A stretch of DNA of 64,000 nt from positions 1,364,817-1,428,816 of the forward strand of contig NZ_BBRJ01000002.1 in assembly GCF_002090095.1 (NCBI RefSeq). The letters are read 5' to 3'. Below, one piece after another: positions 17,194-26,175 of the stretch; the stretch's first letter is position 1, and every line of letters starts with the position of its first letter. The translations under genes and the position numbers were made by a program. The stretch is from Demequina sp. NBRC 110053. Lineage in GTDB: Bacteria > Actinomycetota > Actinomycetes > Actinomycetales > Demequinaceae. The notes beneath the pieces are model-generated. The model made no database searches. It had not been told where the DNA came from and was given only the letters and a program-made list of their open reading frames with translations.

Positions 17194-17199
17194 TACAGT
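17194..17199 (+). promoter_or_regulatory. -10 box of glnR promoter
   Basis: TACAGT about 21 nt before the glnR ATG. Unlike many neighbours this gene has a leader with a GGAGG ribosome site. Confidence 0.45.
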
Positions 17200-17220
17200 T
17201 AAGGCCGAACGGAGGTGGCG

Positions 17221-17940
17221 ATGGCTGACCTGTTGGTGCTCACACCATCGCGCGACGGGGCGCCCGACGTCCTGCCCGCCCTCGGCCTGCTGTCGCACCG
17301 CACCAGGGTCCTCCCACCCGAGCCCTCCGCCATGCTGGACGCCCTCGACGCTGACGTCGTCATCGTCGACGGCCGTCACGACCTCGCCGAGGCCCGCAAC
17401 AACTGCAAGCTGGTTCACGTCACCGGCGTCTCCGTGCCGCTGCTGCTGGTGCTGCGGGACGGCGGGATGTCGATCGTGAACGCCGACTGGGGCGCGGACG
17501 ACGTGGTGCTCGCCGACGCCGCGCCCGCGGAGGTCGAGGCGCGCATCCGGCTGATGATCGGCCGCGCCAATGCCGAGGATCCGCTCGAGAAGGCCGCCGA
17601 GTTCTCGTCCGGCGACCTCACCGTCGACGTCGGCGGCTACACCGCACGGCTCAAGGGCGTCCCGCTGGACCTGACCTACAAGGAGTTCGAGCTCCTCAAG
17701 TACCTGATGCAGCACCCTGGGCGCGTCTACACGCGCGACCAGCTGCTCCAGGAGGTTTGGGGCTTCGACTACTACGGCGGCACCCGCACGGTCGACGTCC
17801 ACGTGCGGCGCCTGCGCGCCAAGCTCGGCGCCGAGCACGAGCACCTCATCGGCACCGTGCGCAACGTGGGTTACCGGTTCGATCCCCCTCAGCCCAAGCA
17901 GCCCGCCGCCGAGCGCGGCGACAAGGAGACGGCTCGGTAG
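17221..17940 (+). CDS. glnR: GlnR-type orphan OmpR-family regulator
   Basis: Global nitrogen regulator type of Actinomycetota. Residues 1-115 form an atypical receiver-like domain that keeps the dimer-stabilising Asp in VIVDGRHDL and the GlnR-specific [10 protein letters not shown]. Residues 135-225 form the winged helix with [31 protein letters not shown] and [13 protein letters not shown]. The spread of match along the whole length is closest to GlnR, not to kinase-partnered response regulators, and no histidine kinase is adjacent. 239 aa; ATG with GGAGG. nhaA follows 36 bp later. Confidence 0.85.
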   Translation: MADLLVLTPSRDGAPDVLPALGLLSHRTRVLPPEPSAMLDALDADVVIVDGRHDLAEARNNCKLVHVTGVSVPLLLVLRDGGMSIVNADWGADDVVLADAAPAEVEARIRLMIGRANAEDPLEKAAEFSSGDLTVDVGGYTARLKGVPLDLTYKEFELLKYLMQHPGRVYTRDQLLQEVWGFDYYGGTRTVDVHVRRLRAKLGAEHEHLIGTVRNVGYRFDPPQPKQPAAERGDKETAR

Positions 17941-17976
17941 GCTGGGAGCATCACCCTTCCCCCACTCGGAGACTCG

Positions 17977-19335
17977 ATGGCCACCTCCAGCAACTCACGC
18001 CTGTTCTCTCGCCTCACGCCGTCCACCGAGCGCACCCTCGCGGACGTGCTGCGCGCGGAGCGCACGGGCGGCATCCTGCTGCTCGCGGCCACCATCGCCG
18101 CGCTGATCTGGGCCAACTCCGCGATCTCCGAGTCCTACGAGACCATCAAGGCGTTCGAGTTCGGGCCAGAGTCGCTCCACCTGCACCTGTCGGTCGAGGA
18201 CTGGGCCAAGGACGGCCTCCTCGCGATCTTCTTCTTCGTCATCGGTCTCGAGCTCAAGCGCGAGATCGTCGCGGGCGAGCTGCGCAAGCCGGCGACCGCG
18301 ATCGTCCCGATCGTCGCCGCAGTGGGCGGCATGGCGGTGCCGGCCGGCATCTACGTCGCGGTCAACGTGCTGCAGGAGGGCGGCTCCACCGACGGCTGGG
18401 CGATCCCGACGGCGACCGACATCGCGTTCGCGATCGCGGTGCTCGCCGTGGTCGGCAAGTGGCTGCCGAATGCGCTGCGCGCCTTCCTGCTCACGCTCGC
18501 GGTGGTGGACGACCTGCTCGCCATCATCATCATCGCCGCCTTCTTCTCCGAGGACCTGCACTTCGAGTGGCTTGCGGCCTCGGCCGCCGTGATCGTCGTC
18601 TTCGGCCTGCTCGCTCGCAAGGGCATCACGAGGTGGTGGATCCTGATCCCGCTGGGCGTGGTGGCCTGGGCCTTCATGCATGCTTCGGGCGTTCACGCCA
18701 CCATCGCGGGCGTCGCGCTCGGCATGGTGGTCCCGGCCGTGGTGCGCAACGGCGAGCGCTCGTCGCTCGCGGAGCATTGGGAGCACCTGTGGCGCCCGGT
18801 CTCGGCCGGCGTGGCCGTCCCGATCTTCGCGCTGTTCGCCGCTGGCGTCGCCATCAGCGCGGCGAGCATCTCGGCCGCGGCGAGCGACCCGATCGCGCAG
18901 GGCATCTTCCTCGGCCTGCTGGTGGGCAAGCCGCTGGGTATCCTGGTCTTCACCCTCATCGCGGCGAAGCTGCTGCGCCAGGGACTCGACAGGGGCCTGT
19001 CGTGGTGGGACATCGGCTCCGTGGGCTTTGTCGCCGGAATCGGCTTCACCGTCTCGCTGCTCATCGGCGACCTCGCGTTCGAGGGCAACGAGGACGTGGT
19101 CCAAGAGGTCAAGATGTCCGTGCTGTTCGCGTCGATCACGGCTGCGATCATCGGCGCTCTCCTGCTCACATGGCGCGACCGTCACTACCGGCGCATCTAC
19201 GAGCGGCGCTCGACCCCGACGGAGGAGGCCCGGCTCGTCGCTCAGCGCTACGGGGCGCTCGGCGAGCGAGACGACGTTGACGTCGATGAGCTGCCGTCGC
19301 CGGACTCCGACGACCCGAACCCCGACAAGCACTAG
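17977..19335 (+). CDS. nhaA: Na+/H+ antiporter NhaA
   Basis: Inner-membrane antiporter exporting Na+ (Li+) in exchange for protons. 452 aa with about 12 helices. Signature motifs: FFFVIGLELKREIVAGELR (about 85-103), PTATDIAFAIAVL with Asp148, and LAVVDDL with Asp178/Asp179, the counterparts of E. coli Asp133, 163 and 164. A charged C-terminal tail (about 390-452, rich in Asp) is longer than in E. coli. A TAGGCT -10 candidate at 17938 could give a separate transcript from glnR. Confidence 0.95.
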   Translation: MATSSNSRLFSRLTPSTERTLADVLRAERTGGILLLAATIAALIWANSAISESYETIKAFEFGPESLHLHLSVEDWAKDGLLAIFFFVIGLELKREIVAGELRKPATAIVPIVAAVGGMAVPAGIYVAVNVLQEGGSTDGWAIPTATDIAFAIAVLAVVGKWLPNALRAFLLTLAVVDDLLAIIIIAAFFSEDLHFEWLAASAAVIVVFGLLARKGITRWWILIPLGVVAWAFMHASGVHATIAGVALGMVVPAVVRNGERSSLAEHWEHLWRPVSAGVAVPIFALFAAGVAISAASISAAASDPIAQGIFLGLLVGKPLGILVFTLIAAKLLRQGLDRGLSWWDIGSVGFVAGIGFTVSLLIGDLAFEGNEDVVQEVKMSVLFASITAAIIGALLLTWRDRHYRRIYERRSTPTEEARLVAQRYGALGERDDVDVDELPSPDSDDPNPDKH

Positions 19336-19354
19336 CCAGACACCGCACGCCCGT

Positions 19355-19409
19355 AGATGCGCGAATGGGGCCCAACTCGCGCATCTAGCGGCTTGGATGA
19401 GCGAGATGC
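19355..19409. repeat. 40-bp-period GGGCCC palindromic repeat, copy A (nhaA/nth junction)
   Basis: A 32-nt imperfect palindrome (19355-19386, two mismatches) centred on GGGCCC. It is followed by the next-unit marker AGCGAGA starting 32 nt after the GGGCCC, the same distance as in all other copies. It lies between the convergent ends of nhaA and nth and could end transcription from both sides. Confidence 0.75.
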
Positions 19410-19445
19410 GACCACCGGGGCTGGTTCGCAGCGCCGATGCGCTCG

Positions 19446-20153
19446 TCAGGCGGCGGGGGGTCTCACCTTGGCGCCCGGCGCGGACGGGCACAGCGCCGCG
19501 ATCTCGCACGCGCCGCACTCGGGCCTGCGGGCCTTGCAGCGTCGGCGACCGTGGAAGATCACCCGGTGGGACCACAGGGTCCACTCCCGCTGCTCGATCA
19601 ACGCCATGAGATCGCGCTCGACCGCGACGGGATCCTCGTTGACGGTGAGTCCCAGGCGTCGCGCGAGACGGCCCATGTGGGTGTCGACGGTGATGCCGGG
19701 AACGCCGAACGCGTTGCCGAGCACAACGTTCGCGGTCTTGCGCCCCACCCCGCGCAGGGTGGTGAGATCACCGAGCCTCCCCGGCACCTTGCCCTGGTAG
19801 CGCTCGACGATGTCGCGCGACAGGCCCAGGAGCGACTCGGCCTTCGCGCGATAGAAGCCGGTGGGCTTGATCAGAATCTCGAGCGCGTCCCGATCCGCGC
19901 CGGCCATCGCGTGAGGATCGGGAAACGCAGCGAACAGGCCGGGTGTCACCTGGTTCACGCGGACGTCAGTGCACTGCGCGCTCAGGACCGTGGCGACGAG
20001 GAGCTGGAAGGGCGTCTCGTAGTCGAGCTCGCAGTGCGCATCCGGGTAGACCTCGGCCAGCGCTCGGTTGATCGTCCGTGCGCGGCGCGTGAGCGCCACC
20101 GGAGGCGCATCCATGCCTTCTCCCGCCACGGTCAGCGGGGTGCGGGAGGCCAT
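19446..20153 (-). CDS. nth: endonuclease III
   Basis: Bifunctional DNA glycosylase/AP lyase for oxidised pyrimidines. 235 aa. Hairpin-helix-hairpin [12 protein letters not shown] with catalytic Lys139, Asp157 in TVDTHM, and C-terminal 4Fe-4S Cys206-x6-Cys213-x2-Cys216-x5-Cys222. The ATG at 20153 is preferred because TACCCT ends exactly 6 nt before it; longer frames upstream lack any signal. It converges on nhaA. Confidence 0.95.
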   Translation of the reverse strand: MASRTPLTVAGEGMDAPPVALTRRARTINRALAEVYPDAHCELDYETPFQLLVATVLSAQCTDVRVNQVTPGLFAAFPDPHAMAGADRDALEILIKPTGFYRAKAESLLGLSRDIVERYQGKVPGRLGDLTTLRGVGRKTANVVLGNAFGVPGITVDTHMGRLARRLGLTVNEDPVAVERDLMALIEQREWTLWSHRVIFHGRRRCKARRPECGACEIAALCPSAPGAKVRPPAA

Positions 20154-20159
20154 GCGACC

Positions 20160-20165
20160 AGGGTA
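20160..20165 (-). promoter_or_regulatory. -10 box of leaderless nth promoter
   Basis: TACCCT with 6 nt to the ATG at 20153; it fixes the start. Confidence 0.55.
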
Positions 20166-20255
20166 GGCGAGGACCCTCAAGGCTCGCGCCACCGCCGCCG
20201 ATACACAGGGAGTCGGAGACATGGCCGCCGACATCCGTCGATCCAGGAGGTGACA

Positions 20256-20669
20256 GTGCCCTCATCGGACGTGTCAGCTCAGGTCACCGAGTTGCGACAC
20301 CGGCGCCGCGAGATCCGTCGAGAGCTCGCGCGGGTGCGCTGGTGGCGACGCCTGGTGCAGGCGCGCAAGGACCTCGCCGTCGCCCACCTGGCGGACGTGG
20401 CCGAGCTCGAGCGGCTCGGCATGGACGATGCGTGGGAGGCGCTGGCCGCCGACGCCCCCACCACGGCCGAGCTGTCGGCAGCGGTGTGGCCTGCGGCGGA
20501 GACATCGACACCCACGAGCGTGGAGAGTCTCGCGAATCTCGATGCGCGGCTAAAGTCGTACGAAGACCGTGTAAGCGACAATCTGGAGATGGTGACGAGG
20601 CAGATGGTGAGCGCACTGGGCCAGCAGCGCCGCGTGTCCACGTCTCCCCCGGGAGGCACCGATGGGTGA
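20256..20669 (+). CDS. coiled-coil protein of unknown function coupled to crp
   Basis: 137 aa from a GTG with AGGAGG 5 nt upstream. Residues 8-50 are strongly basic and helical ([20 protein letters not shown]), and 85-125 form another helical stretch ([11 protein letters not shown] type heptads). No family recognised. The stop codon lies 8 nt inside the crp reading frame, so crp translation is probably coupled to it. Divergent from nth. Confidence 0.7.
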   Translation: MPSSDVSAQVTELRHRRREIRRELARVRWWRRLVQARKDLAVAHLADVAELERLGMDDAWEALAADAPTTAELSAAVWPAAETSTPTSVESLANLDARLKSYEDRVSDNLEMVTRQMVSALGQQRRVSTSPPGGTDG

Positions 20670-21354
20670 GTCCCCCCGCGAGGAGCAGCTTCTCCGCTCC
20701 TCCCCGCTGTTCGCGGGCATGGATGGCAACTCGGCGCGATCGCTGATCGCCACCATGACACGGCTCGAGCTGGCCAAGGGCGATGTGCTGTTCAACGAGG
20801 GCGAGGAGGGCCACGCGCTCTACGTGATCGTCAAGGGCAAGGTCAAGATGGCGCGCACCGCGCGCGATGGCCGCGAGAACCTGCTGGGGCTGCTGGGCGT
20901 GGGCGACATGCTCGGAGAGCTGTCCGTGTTCGACCCCGGCCCGCGCCTCTCGCGGGCGCACGCCGTCGAGGAGTCGATCATCTACGAGCTGCCCAAGGAC
21001 GTGCTCGACTCGTGGCTCGACGACCACCTGGAGATGTCTCGTCACCTGCTGCGCGCGCTCGCGCAGCGGATCAGGCGCATCTCGAACACGATGGCCGACC
21101 TCGTGTTCTCGGACGTGCCCGGCCGCGTCGCCAAGGCGATCCTCGACCTCGGCCATCGCTTTGGCCGCATGGAGCGCGGCCACGTGACCGTGCGGCACGG
21201 ACTGACGCAGGAGGAGCTGGCCCAGCTGGTCGGAGCCTCCCGCGAGACGGTCAACAAGGCGCTCGCCGACTTCGCGTCGCGCGGCTGGATCGACGTGCAC
21301 ATCGGCGCCGTCGAGGTCTATGAGCCCGAGCGCCTGCGAGCTCGCTCGCGCTGA
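20662..21354 (+). CDS. crp: Crp/Fnr-family cyclic-nucleotide-binding regulator
   Basis: 230 aa. N-terminal cNMP-binding beta-roll (about 20-130) with LFNEGEEGHALYVIVKGKVK and the phosphate cassette region GDMLGELSVFDPGPR. Dimerisation helix, then a winged HTH with TQEELAQLVGASRETVNKAL. Sequence is of the Crp/GlxR actinobacterial type, which binds cAMP and acts globally. GGGAGG before the ATG; overlaps the upstream coiled-coil gene by 8 nt. A two-unit 40-bp repeat follows the stop. Confidence 0.93.
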   Translation: MGESPREEQLLRSSPLFAGMDGNSARSLIATMTRLELAKGDVLFNEGEEGHALYVIVKGKVKMARTARDGRENLLGLLGVGDMLGELSVFDPGPRLSRAHAVEESIIYELPKDVLDSWLDDHLEMSRHLLRALAQRIRRISNTMADLVFSDVPGRVAKAILDLGHRFGRMERGHVTVRHGLTQEELAQLVGASRETVNKALADFASRGWIDVHIGAVEVYEPERLRARSR

Positions 21355-21404
21355 TACTCACGCGTGCGTGCGGAAGCCAGCACGCGCATCGGCCCCTCGC
21401 AGGA

Positions 21405-21495
21405 GGACGAGTTGGGCCCCATTGGTGCGCCCAACGCGCTAGGTGCGCGAGTTGGGCCCAACTCGCTCGTCTCAGGCGATAGGTGAGCGAGAACG
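21405..21495. repeat. 40-bp-period GGGCCC palindromic repeat, copy B (crp/RidA junction, two units)
   Basis: GGGCCC cores at 21414 and 21454 are exactly 40 bp apart, and the AGCGAGA end marker begins 32 nt after the second core. The second unit has a perfect 20-nt palindrome (21447-21466). The element lies between the convergent crp and RidA genes. Confidence 0.75.
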
Positions 21496-21509
21496 CACCG
21501 CCAGGGCGG

Positions 21510-21983
21510 TCAGACCGGGCGGAGCTCCGTGATGAGCTCGATCTCGACGGGCGCGCCCAGCGGCAGCGAGGCGACCCCGACGGCGGAGCGGGCGTGGCGC
21601 CCCGGCTCGCCGAACACGTCCGCGAGGATGCCGCTCGCACCGTTGAGGACGGCGGGCTGGCCCGTGAAGCCGGGCGCGGAGGCGATGTAGCCCGTCATCC
21701 GCACGATCCCCTGCACCGAGTCGATGCCGCCCGCGGCGGCGGCGACGGCTGCGAGCGCGTTGAGCACTGCGGCCCGCGCGCACTCGACGGCGCGCTCGGG
21801 TCCGACGTCCCCCGCGCGCGAGCCCACCAGGCCCGTCGCGAGCAGCTCGCCGTCGACCAGAGGAAGCTGACCGGAGGTGTAGATCAGGTCGCCGTGGCGG
21901 CGAGCGGGCGTGTAGGTGCCGACCGGCGTCGCGACCTCGGGGAGCGTGAGCCCGAGGTCGGCGAGGCGGGCCGATGCGCTCAC
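21510..21983 (-). CDS. RidA/YjgF-family enamine/imine deaminase
   Basis: 157 aa trimer-forming protein that hydrolyses reactive enamines/imines from PLP enzymes. Motifs: YTSGQLPLVDGELLATG (about 46-62), AVLNALAAVAAA and the terminal VASLPLGAPVEIELITEL. The Arg that binds carboxylate in canonical RidA (GxVRMTGYIAS here as IVRMTGYIA) is kept. GTG start at 21983 overlaps the DUF4177 stop as GTGA, so the pair is coupled. This form is closer to the longer RidA-like subfamily than to E. coli RidA. Confidence 0.88.
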   Translation of the reverse strand: MSASARLADLGLTLPEVATPVGTYTPARRHGDLIYTSGQLPLVDGELLATGLVGSRAGDVGPERAVECARAAVLNALAAVAAAAGGIDSVQGIVRMTGYIASAPGFTGQPAVLNGASGILADVFGEPGRHARSAVGVASLPLGAPVEIELITELRPV

Positions 21984-22132
21984 GACTTTGCGCGCTTCAT
22001 GTAGGCGACGAGCCCGCCCGTGGGGCCGGTTACCACCTGCACGAGCTCCCAGCCGTCCTCGCCCCACTGGTCCAGGATCTGCTTGGTGACGTGGTCGATG
22101 AGAGGTACAGTCGCATATTCCCACTGAGTCAT
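21980..22132 (-). CDS. DUF4177 small protein
   Basis: 50 aa: MTQWEYATVPLIDHV at the start, GEDGWELVQVV in the middle and YMKRAKS at the end, the typical actinobacterial DUF4177 pattern. Soluble, function unknown. TACTCT ends 6 nt before the ATG. Its stop overlaps the RidA start. Divergent from the PBP gene across 75 bp, with mirrored leaderless promoters. Confidence 0.85.
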   Translation of the reverse strand: MTQWEYATVPLIDHVTKQILDQWGEDGWELVQVVTGPTGGLVAYMKRAKS

Positions 22133-22138
22133 GTGACG

Positions 22139-22144
22139 AGAGTA
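22139..22144 (-). promoter_or_regulatory. -10 box of leaderless DUF4177-RidA promoter
   Basis: TACTCT with 6 nt to the ATG at 22132. Confidence 0.55.
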
Positions 22145-22195
22145 TCGCGCGCCCGCTGGAACCCTCCACGGCCATGGGGCGTTGAGCATGGGACG

Positions 22196-22201
22196 TAAGG
22201 T
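22196..22201 (+). promoter_or_regulatory. -10 box of leaderless PBP promoter
   Basis: TAAGGT with 6 nt to the ATG at 22208; no Shine-Dalgarno. Confidence 0.6.
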
Positions 22202-22207
22202 TGGTAT

Positions 22208-24928
22208 ATGGGCTTCTTCACTTCTCGCCGCGCGCGCCGTGATGGCCACGTGACGGTGGTGCAGCTGCTGACGGCGCTGCTCATGTTCGTGGCGTTCGCA
22301 GTCATCGGCGGCTTCCTGCTCGCCGGCATCGCGCTTCCCGCGGTGACCGTCGCGGGCTCCGCAGTCAACGGCTCGGTCGAGATCTTCGAGGAGCTCCCGG
22401 ACGAGCTGGACTCGGTCCAGCTGCCCCAGCAGTCCAACATCTACGCGCGCGACGGCAAGACCCTGCTCGCGACCTTCTACGACCAGAACCGCGTGATCGT
22501 GCCCCTCGAGGAGATCTCGCCCTGGATGCAGAAGGCCGTGATCGCGATCGAGGACAAGCGCTTCTGGATCCACAACGGCGTCGACGGCGAGGGCCTGCTG
22601 CGAGCGCTGGCGACCAACCTCCGCGAGGACGGCATCGAGCAGGGCGCGTCGACCCTGACGCAGCAGCTGATCAAGAACACCCTCCTGCAGGACGCGCTCG
22701 AGATCGAGGACGACCGGGAGCAGGCCGAGGCGCTGGCCGAGGCGACGGAGACGTCGATCCCCCGCAAGGTACGCGAGTGGCGCCTCGCGCTCGCCTTCGA
22801 GGAGAGCCGCAACGCTCGCTACGACGGCGCGGCCTGCGACGGCGCGGACCCCGCGGTCAACTGCGGCAAGGAGGACATCCTCGAGCAGTACCTGAACATC
22901 GCCCAGTTCGGCACCAACCGCCTGTACGGCGTGGAGGCCGCGGCGCAGTACTACTTCTCGAAGCCCGCCGCGGAGCTGTCCGCCATCGAGGCCGCGACCA
23001 TCGCGGGCATCACCCAGAACCCCTCGCGTCACGACCCCACTCGCGTGTTCCAGACGGACGACGGCCCCGTCGACAACTATGAGGCGGCCGAGACCCGTCG
23101 TGACGCCGTGCTGGGCGTGATGATGGAGCAGGGCATGATCACGCAGGAGGAGTTCGAGACCTTCGAGGCGGTCCCGGTCGAGGACACGCTGAACGTGTCC
23201 GCGCCGCGGTTCTCGTGCTCGGCGTCCGACATCGCTCCCTTCTTCTGCGACTACGTCACCAAGATCATCGCGCAGCACGAGGTGTTCAACACCGAGGACC
23301 AGAGCGGCAACGACCTGCTCCTCACGGGTGGGCTCGACATCGTCACCACGCTCGACGTGAGGAAGCAGAAGATCGCCAACCAGGAGTTGCGCGAGACCGT
23401 CCCCGTGGACGACCCGTCCGGCTTCGCGACCGCGATGGTGTCGCTCGATCCGACGACGGGCGAGATCCTGTCCATGGCGCAGAACCGCGAGTTCGACCCT
23501 GCGGCCGAGGCCGAGGGTTCGACGTCCATCAACTACGCCGTCGACCGCGAGTGGGGCGGCTCGCGCGGCTTCAGCCCCGGCTCGACGTTCAAGCCGGTCA
23601 TCCTGGCGGCGTGGCTCGAGTCGGGACGCTCGCTTCGCCAGATCGTCCAGGGCTCGATCCAGGAGTACGAGGACGGCGACTGGGCCGAGTCCTGCAACGG
23701 CGAGGTGCGGTTCTACGGCAAGCCGTGGAAGCCCGGCAACGTGGGCGGCGTGGGCGCCCGCAGCCAGTCCGTGCTGCAGGCCACCGCCAACTCGGTCAAC
23801 ACGGCATACGTGGCGATGGCGAGCCAGCTGGATCTGTGCGACATCGGCGACATGGCCGAGTCGCTGTACTTCGAGCGCGCCGACAACGCCCCGTTCGAGC
23901 TCGTCCCGGCCTCCGTGCTGGGGCCGCAGAACTCGTCGCCGCTGGGCATGGCCGAGGTCTATCAGACCTTCGCGAACGAGGGCGTGCACTGCGAGCCCCT
24001 CGCGATCCTGTCCATCACCAAGCCCGACGGCACCGAGGTCGACGTCCCCCAGCAGGACTGCCGCCAGGCGATCTCTCCCGAGCTCGCCGCGGGCGTGACC
24101 TACGCGCTCCAGGGCACCATGACCGAGGGCTCGGGACGTGACTTCCAGCTCGAGGGGCGCGTGTCCGCAGGCAAGACCGGCACCTCCCAGCAGAACATGC
24201 ACACCTGGTTCGCCGGCTACACGCCGCAGCTGGTGTCCGTGTTCTGGCTCGGCCACCCCGACGTCGACACGCCCCAGCAGAACATGACCATCGGCGACCA
24301 TTGGGACGACTACTTCTACGGTTCGACCCTCATGGGTCCCACGTGGGGACGGTTCATGGAGCGCGCCCTCGAGGGAGTCGAGGAGGTGGACTTCCCGTCC
24401 GTCTCCGAGGAGATGCTGAACGGTGTGCCCGTGACGGTCCCGGACGTGACCGGACGCTCCGAGAGCACGGCGCGCTACCTCGCCGCGGAGGCCGGCTTCT
24501 CGCTGAGGGTCTCGGACCAGCGAGTCTTCTCGAACTCGATCGAACCCGGCGCGGTCGCCCAGCAGAGCCCGGGCCCCTACAGCCGGATGACGCCTGGCTC
24601 GAGCATCACGGTGTACCTCGCGACGGATCAGATGCCCGACTGGTGGTACAACTGGCCGGCCGGCTGGGACCGCAACAAGGCTCCCGACGGCTACTGGGGA
24701 GACACGTGGCCCCCGGCGCAGTTCGAGTCGAACCCGCCCAACGGCTGGGTCCAGCAGTGCGAGAACGGTGACAACTGGAACGAGGACACCAACCAGCCCT
24801 GCCCGGGCTTTGACCAGGACGGCAACCCCATCGGCCAGGACGGCGATGGCAACGCAGGCGGCGGTGGCAACGGGAATGGCAACGGCGGCGGGCCGGGCGG
24901 CGACGGCCGCGGCCGCGACGACGACTGA
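22208..24928 (+). CDS. class A penicillin-binding protein (PonA type) with PASTA domain
   Basis: Bifunctional peptidoglycan synthase, 906 aa. Cytoplasmic start and one membrane helix (about 20-45). GT51 glycosyltransferase with EDKRFWIHNGVD, QGASTLTQQLIKN and KEDILEQYLNIAQFG (about 110-240). Transpeptidase with SPGSTFKPV (nucleophile Ser of SxxK), SVN and AGKTGTS. One PASTA domain (about 740-810, VTVPDVTGRSESTARYLAAE). The tail is Trp/Asn/Gly-rich and ends in a Gly-Asn/Gly-Asp low-complexity stretch. Followed 9 bp later by a phosphoesterase gene. Confidence 0.96.
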   Translation: MGFFTSRRARRDGHVTVVQLLTALLMFVAFAVIGGFLLAGIALPAVTVAGSAVNGSVEIFEELPDELDSVQLPQQSNIYARDGKTLLATFYDQNRVIVPLEEISPWMQKAVIAIEDKRFWIHNGVDGEGLLRALATNLREDGIEQGASTLTQQLIKNTLLQDALEIEDDREQAEALAEATETSIPRKVREWRLALAFEESRNARYDGAACDGADPAVNCGKEDILEQYLNIAQFGTNRLYGVEAAAQYYFSKPAAELSAIEAATIAGITQNPSRHDPTRVFQTDDGPVDNYEAAETRRDAVLGVMMEQGMITQEEFETFEAVPVEDTLNVSAPRFSCSASDIAPFFCDYVTKIIAQHEVFNTEDQSGNDLLLTGGLDIVTTLDVRKQKIANQELRETVPVDDPSGFATAMVSLDPTTGEILSMAQNREFDPAAEAEGSTSINYAVDREWGGSRGFSPGSTFKPVILAAWLESGRSLRQIVQGSIQEYEDGDWAESCNGEVRFYGKPWKPGNVGGVGARSQSVLQATANSVNTAYVAMASQLDLCDIGDMAESLYFERADNAPFELVPASVLGPQNSSPLGMAEVYQTFANEGVHCEPLAILSITKPDGTEVDVPQQDCRQAISPELAAGVTYALQGTMTEGSGRDFQLEGRVSAGKTGTSQQNMHTWFAGYTPQLVSVFWLGHPDVDTPQQNMTIGDHWDDYFYGSTLMGPTWGRFMERALEGVEEVDFPSVSEEMLNGVPVTVPDVTGRSESTARYLAAEAGFSLRVSDQRVFSNSIEPGAVAQQSPGPYSRMTPGSSITVYLATDQMPDWWYNWPAGWDRNKAPDGYWGDTWPPAQFESNPPNGWVQQCENGDNWNEDTNQPCPGFDQDGNPIGQDGDGNAGGGGNGNGNGGGPGGDGRGRDDD

Positions 24929-24937
24929 CGCCGACGC

Positions 24938-25882
24938 GTGAGAGCACTGAGTCGCGTCGCGGGAGCGACGGTCCTGGCGGGCGCCGGGCTGCTCGCGTGG
25001 AGCCTCGTCGAGGCGCGGTCATACGTGGTGCGGCAGGTCGCACTCCCGATGCTGCCCGCGGGCTCCAAGCCCGTGCGGATCCTCCACCTCTCCGACCTGC
25101 ACCTCACCCCGTCGCAGCGCGGCAAGATCGCCTGGGTGCGGTCGCTCGCGAGGTTCCGCCCCGACCTGGTGGTGGACACGGGCGACAACCTCGCTCACCC
25201 TGACGCCGTGCCGACGGTCCTGGAGGCGCTCGAGCCGCTGCTCGACGTGCCTGGCGTGTTCGTGCACGGCTCCAACGATTACTACGGTCCCACGGCCAAG
25301 AACCCGCTCAACTACCTGCGCGCTCCTACGACGCTGCACCGCAGGGCCGCCGATCTCGACCATGAGGCGCTGACGGCGGGCCTCAGGGCGCGAGGCTGGC
25401 TCGACCTGAATAACGGGCGCGGGGCTCTGGACATCGCGGGCCACGCCGTGTCCTTCGTGGGGCTGGCCGACCCCCATCTGGGGCGCGACGCGCTGCCGGC
25501 CGGCGACGGCGCGCGAGGAGGAATTCGCATGGGCGTGGTCCACGCCCCCTATGCGCGTGCCCTCGAGCAGCTGCGCGGGGACGGTGCGCAGGTGATCCTC
25601 GCCGGCCACACGCACGGCGGGCAGGTGTGCGTGCCCGGGTACGGCGCGCTCGTCACCAACTGCGACCTCGACACGCGCCGGGCCAAGGGTCTGCACGGGT
25701 GGCCCGGCGCTCGGCCGGATGCCCCTGGAGGCGGCGAGAGCGTGTGGCTGCACGTGTCCGCAGGCGTGGGAACGTCGCCGTACACGCCTATCCGCGTCGC
25801 CTGCCGGCCGGAGGCGACGGTGCTGACGCTTCTGCCCGTGGAGCGGCCGAACGGGGATTCCACGGCGGCCGGAGCCAGTTAG
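24938..25882 (+). CDS. metallophosphoesterase (YkuE-like), membrane-anchored
   Basis: 314 aa from a GTG. N-terminal hydrophobic segment (about 5-25) then a calcineurin-like fold: LSDLHL (about 49-54), DTGDNL, GSNDYY in place of GNHD/E, VHAPY and AGHTHGGQV. All metal-ligand motifs are present, with Asn kept in the GSND variant. Such genes commonly follow ponA-type PBP genes in Actinomycetota and may act on envelope phosphoesters (inference). Probably cotranscribed with the PBP. Confidence 0.88.
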   Translation: MRALSRVAGATVLAGAGLLAWSLVEARSYVVRQVALPMLPAGSKPVRILHLSDLHLTPSQRGKIAWVRSLARFRPDLVVDTGDNLAHPDAVPTVLEALEPLLDVPGVFVHGSNDYYGPTAKNPLNYLRAPTTLHRRAADLDHEALTAGLRARGWLDLNNGRGALDIAGHAVSFVGLADPHLGRDALPAGDGARGGIRMGVVHAPYARALEQLRGDGAQVILAGHTHGGQVCVPGYGALVTNCDLDTRRAKGLHGWPGARPDAPGGGESVWLHVSAGVGTSPYTPIRVACRPEATVLTLLPVERPNGDSTAAGAS

Positions 25883-25925
25883 GTTTCCACCCGTGTCGTC
25901 CGGTATCCTGACACGGCTGTTTTCA

Positions 25926-26003
<78 letters not shown>

Positions 26004-26029
26004 TGCGATGCATCGGGACATCGTCGACA

Positions 26030-26055
26030 GAGGCCCTCCCCTCGGGGAGGGCCTC
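26030..26055 (+). terminator. hairpin after tRNA-Pro
   Basis: A perfect 11-bp stem GAGGCCCTCCC/GGGAGGGCCTC with a CTCG loop. It is followed by T-rich TCGTCGTCTCG and faces the convergent xylB gene. Confidence 0.7.
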
Positions 26056-26175
26056 TCGTCGTCTCGTGGGGTGGTGGTCGAGGTCGTGCTCGGCGATGAT
26101 CTCGCTCGAGGCGTGCCTCACGTCGGACAGCGCGGCCCAGAAAGCCGGCTACCGCCGCTCGAAGCTCGAGTCAGG

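Noticed and set aside
21980..24301. 773-codon minus-strand frame across the PBP gene
   Set aside because: Only its last 50 codons (DUF4177) are real. The rest is antisense to the PBP with no family motif.
26030..26175. tRNA-associated integration (att) site downstream of tRNA-Pro
   Set aside because: No integrase, no direct repeat of the tRNA 3' end and no mobile genes; the stretch holds a terminator hairpin.
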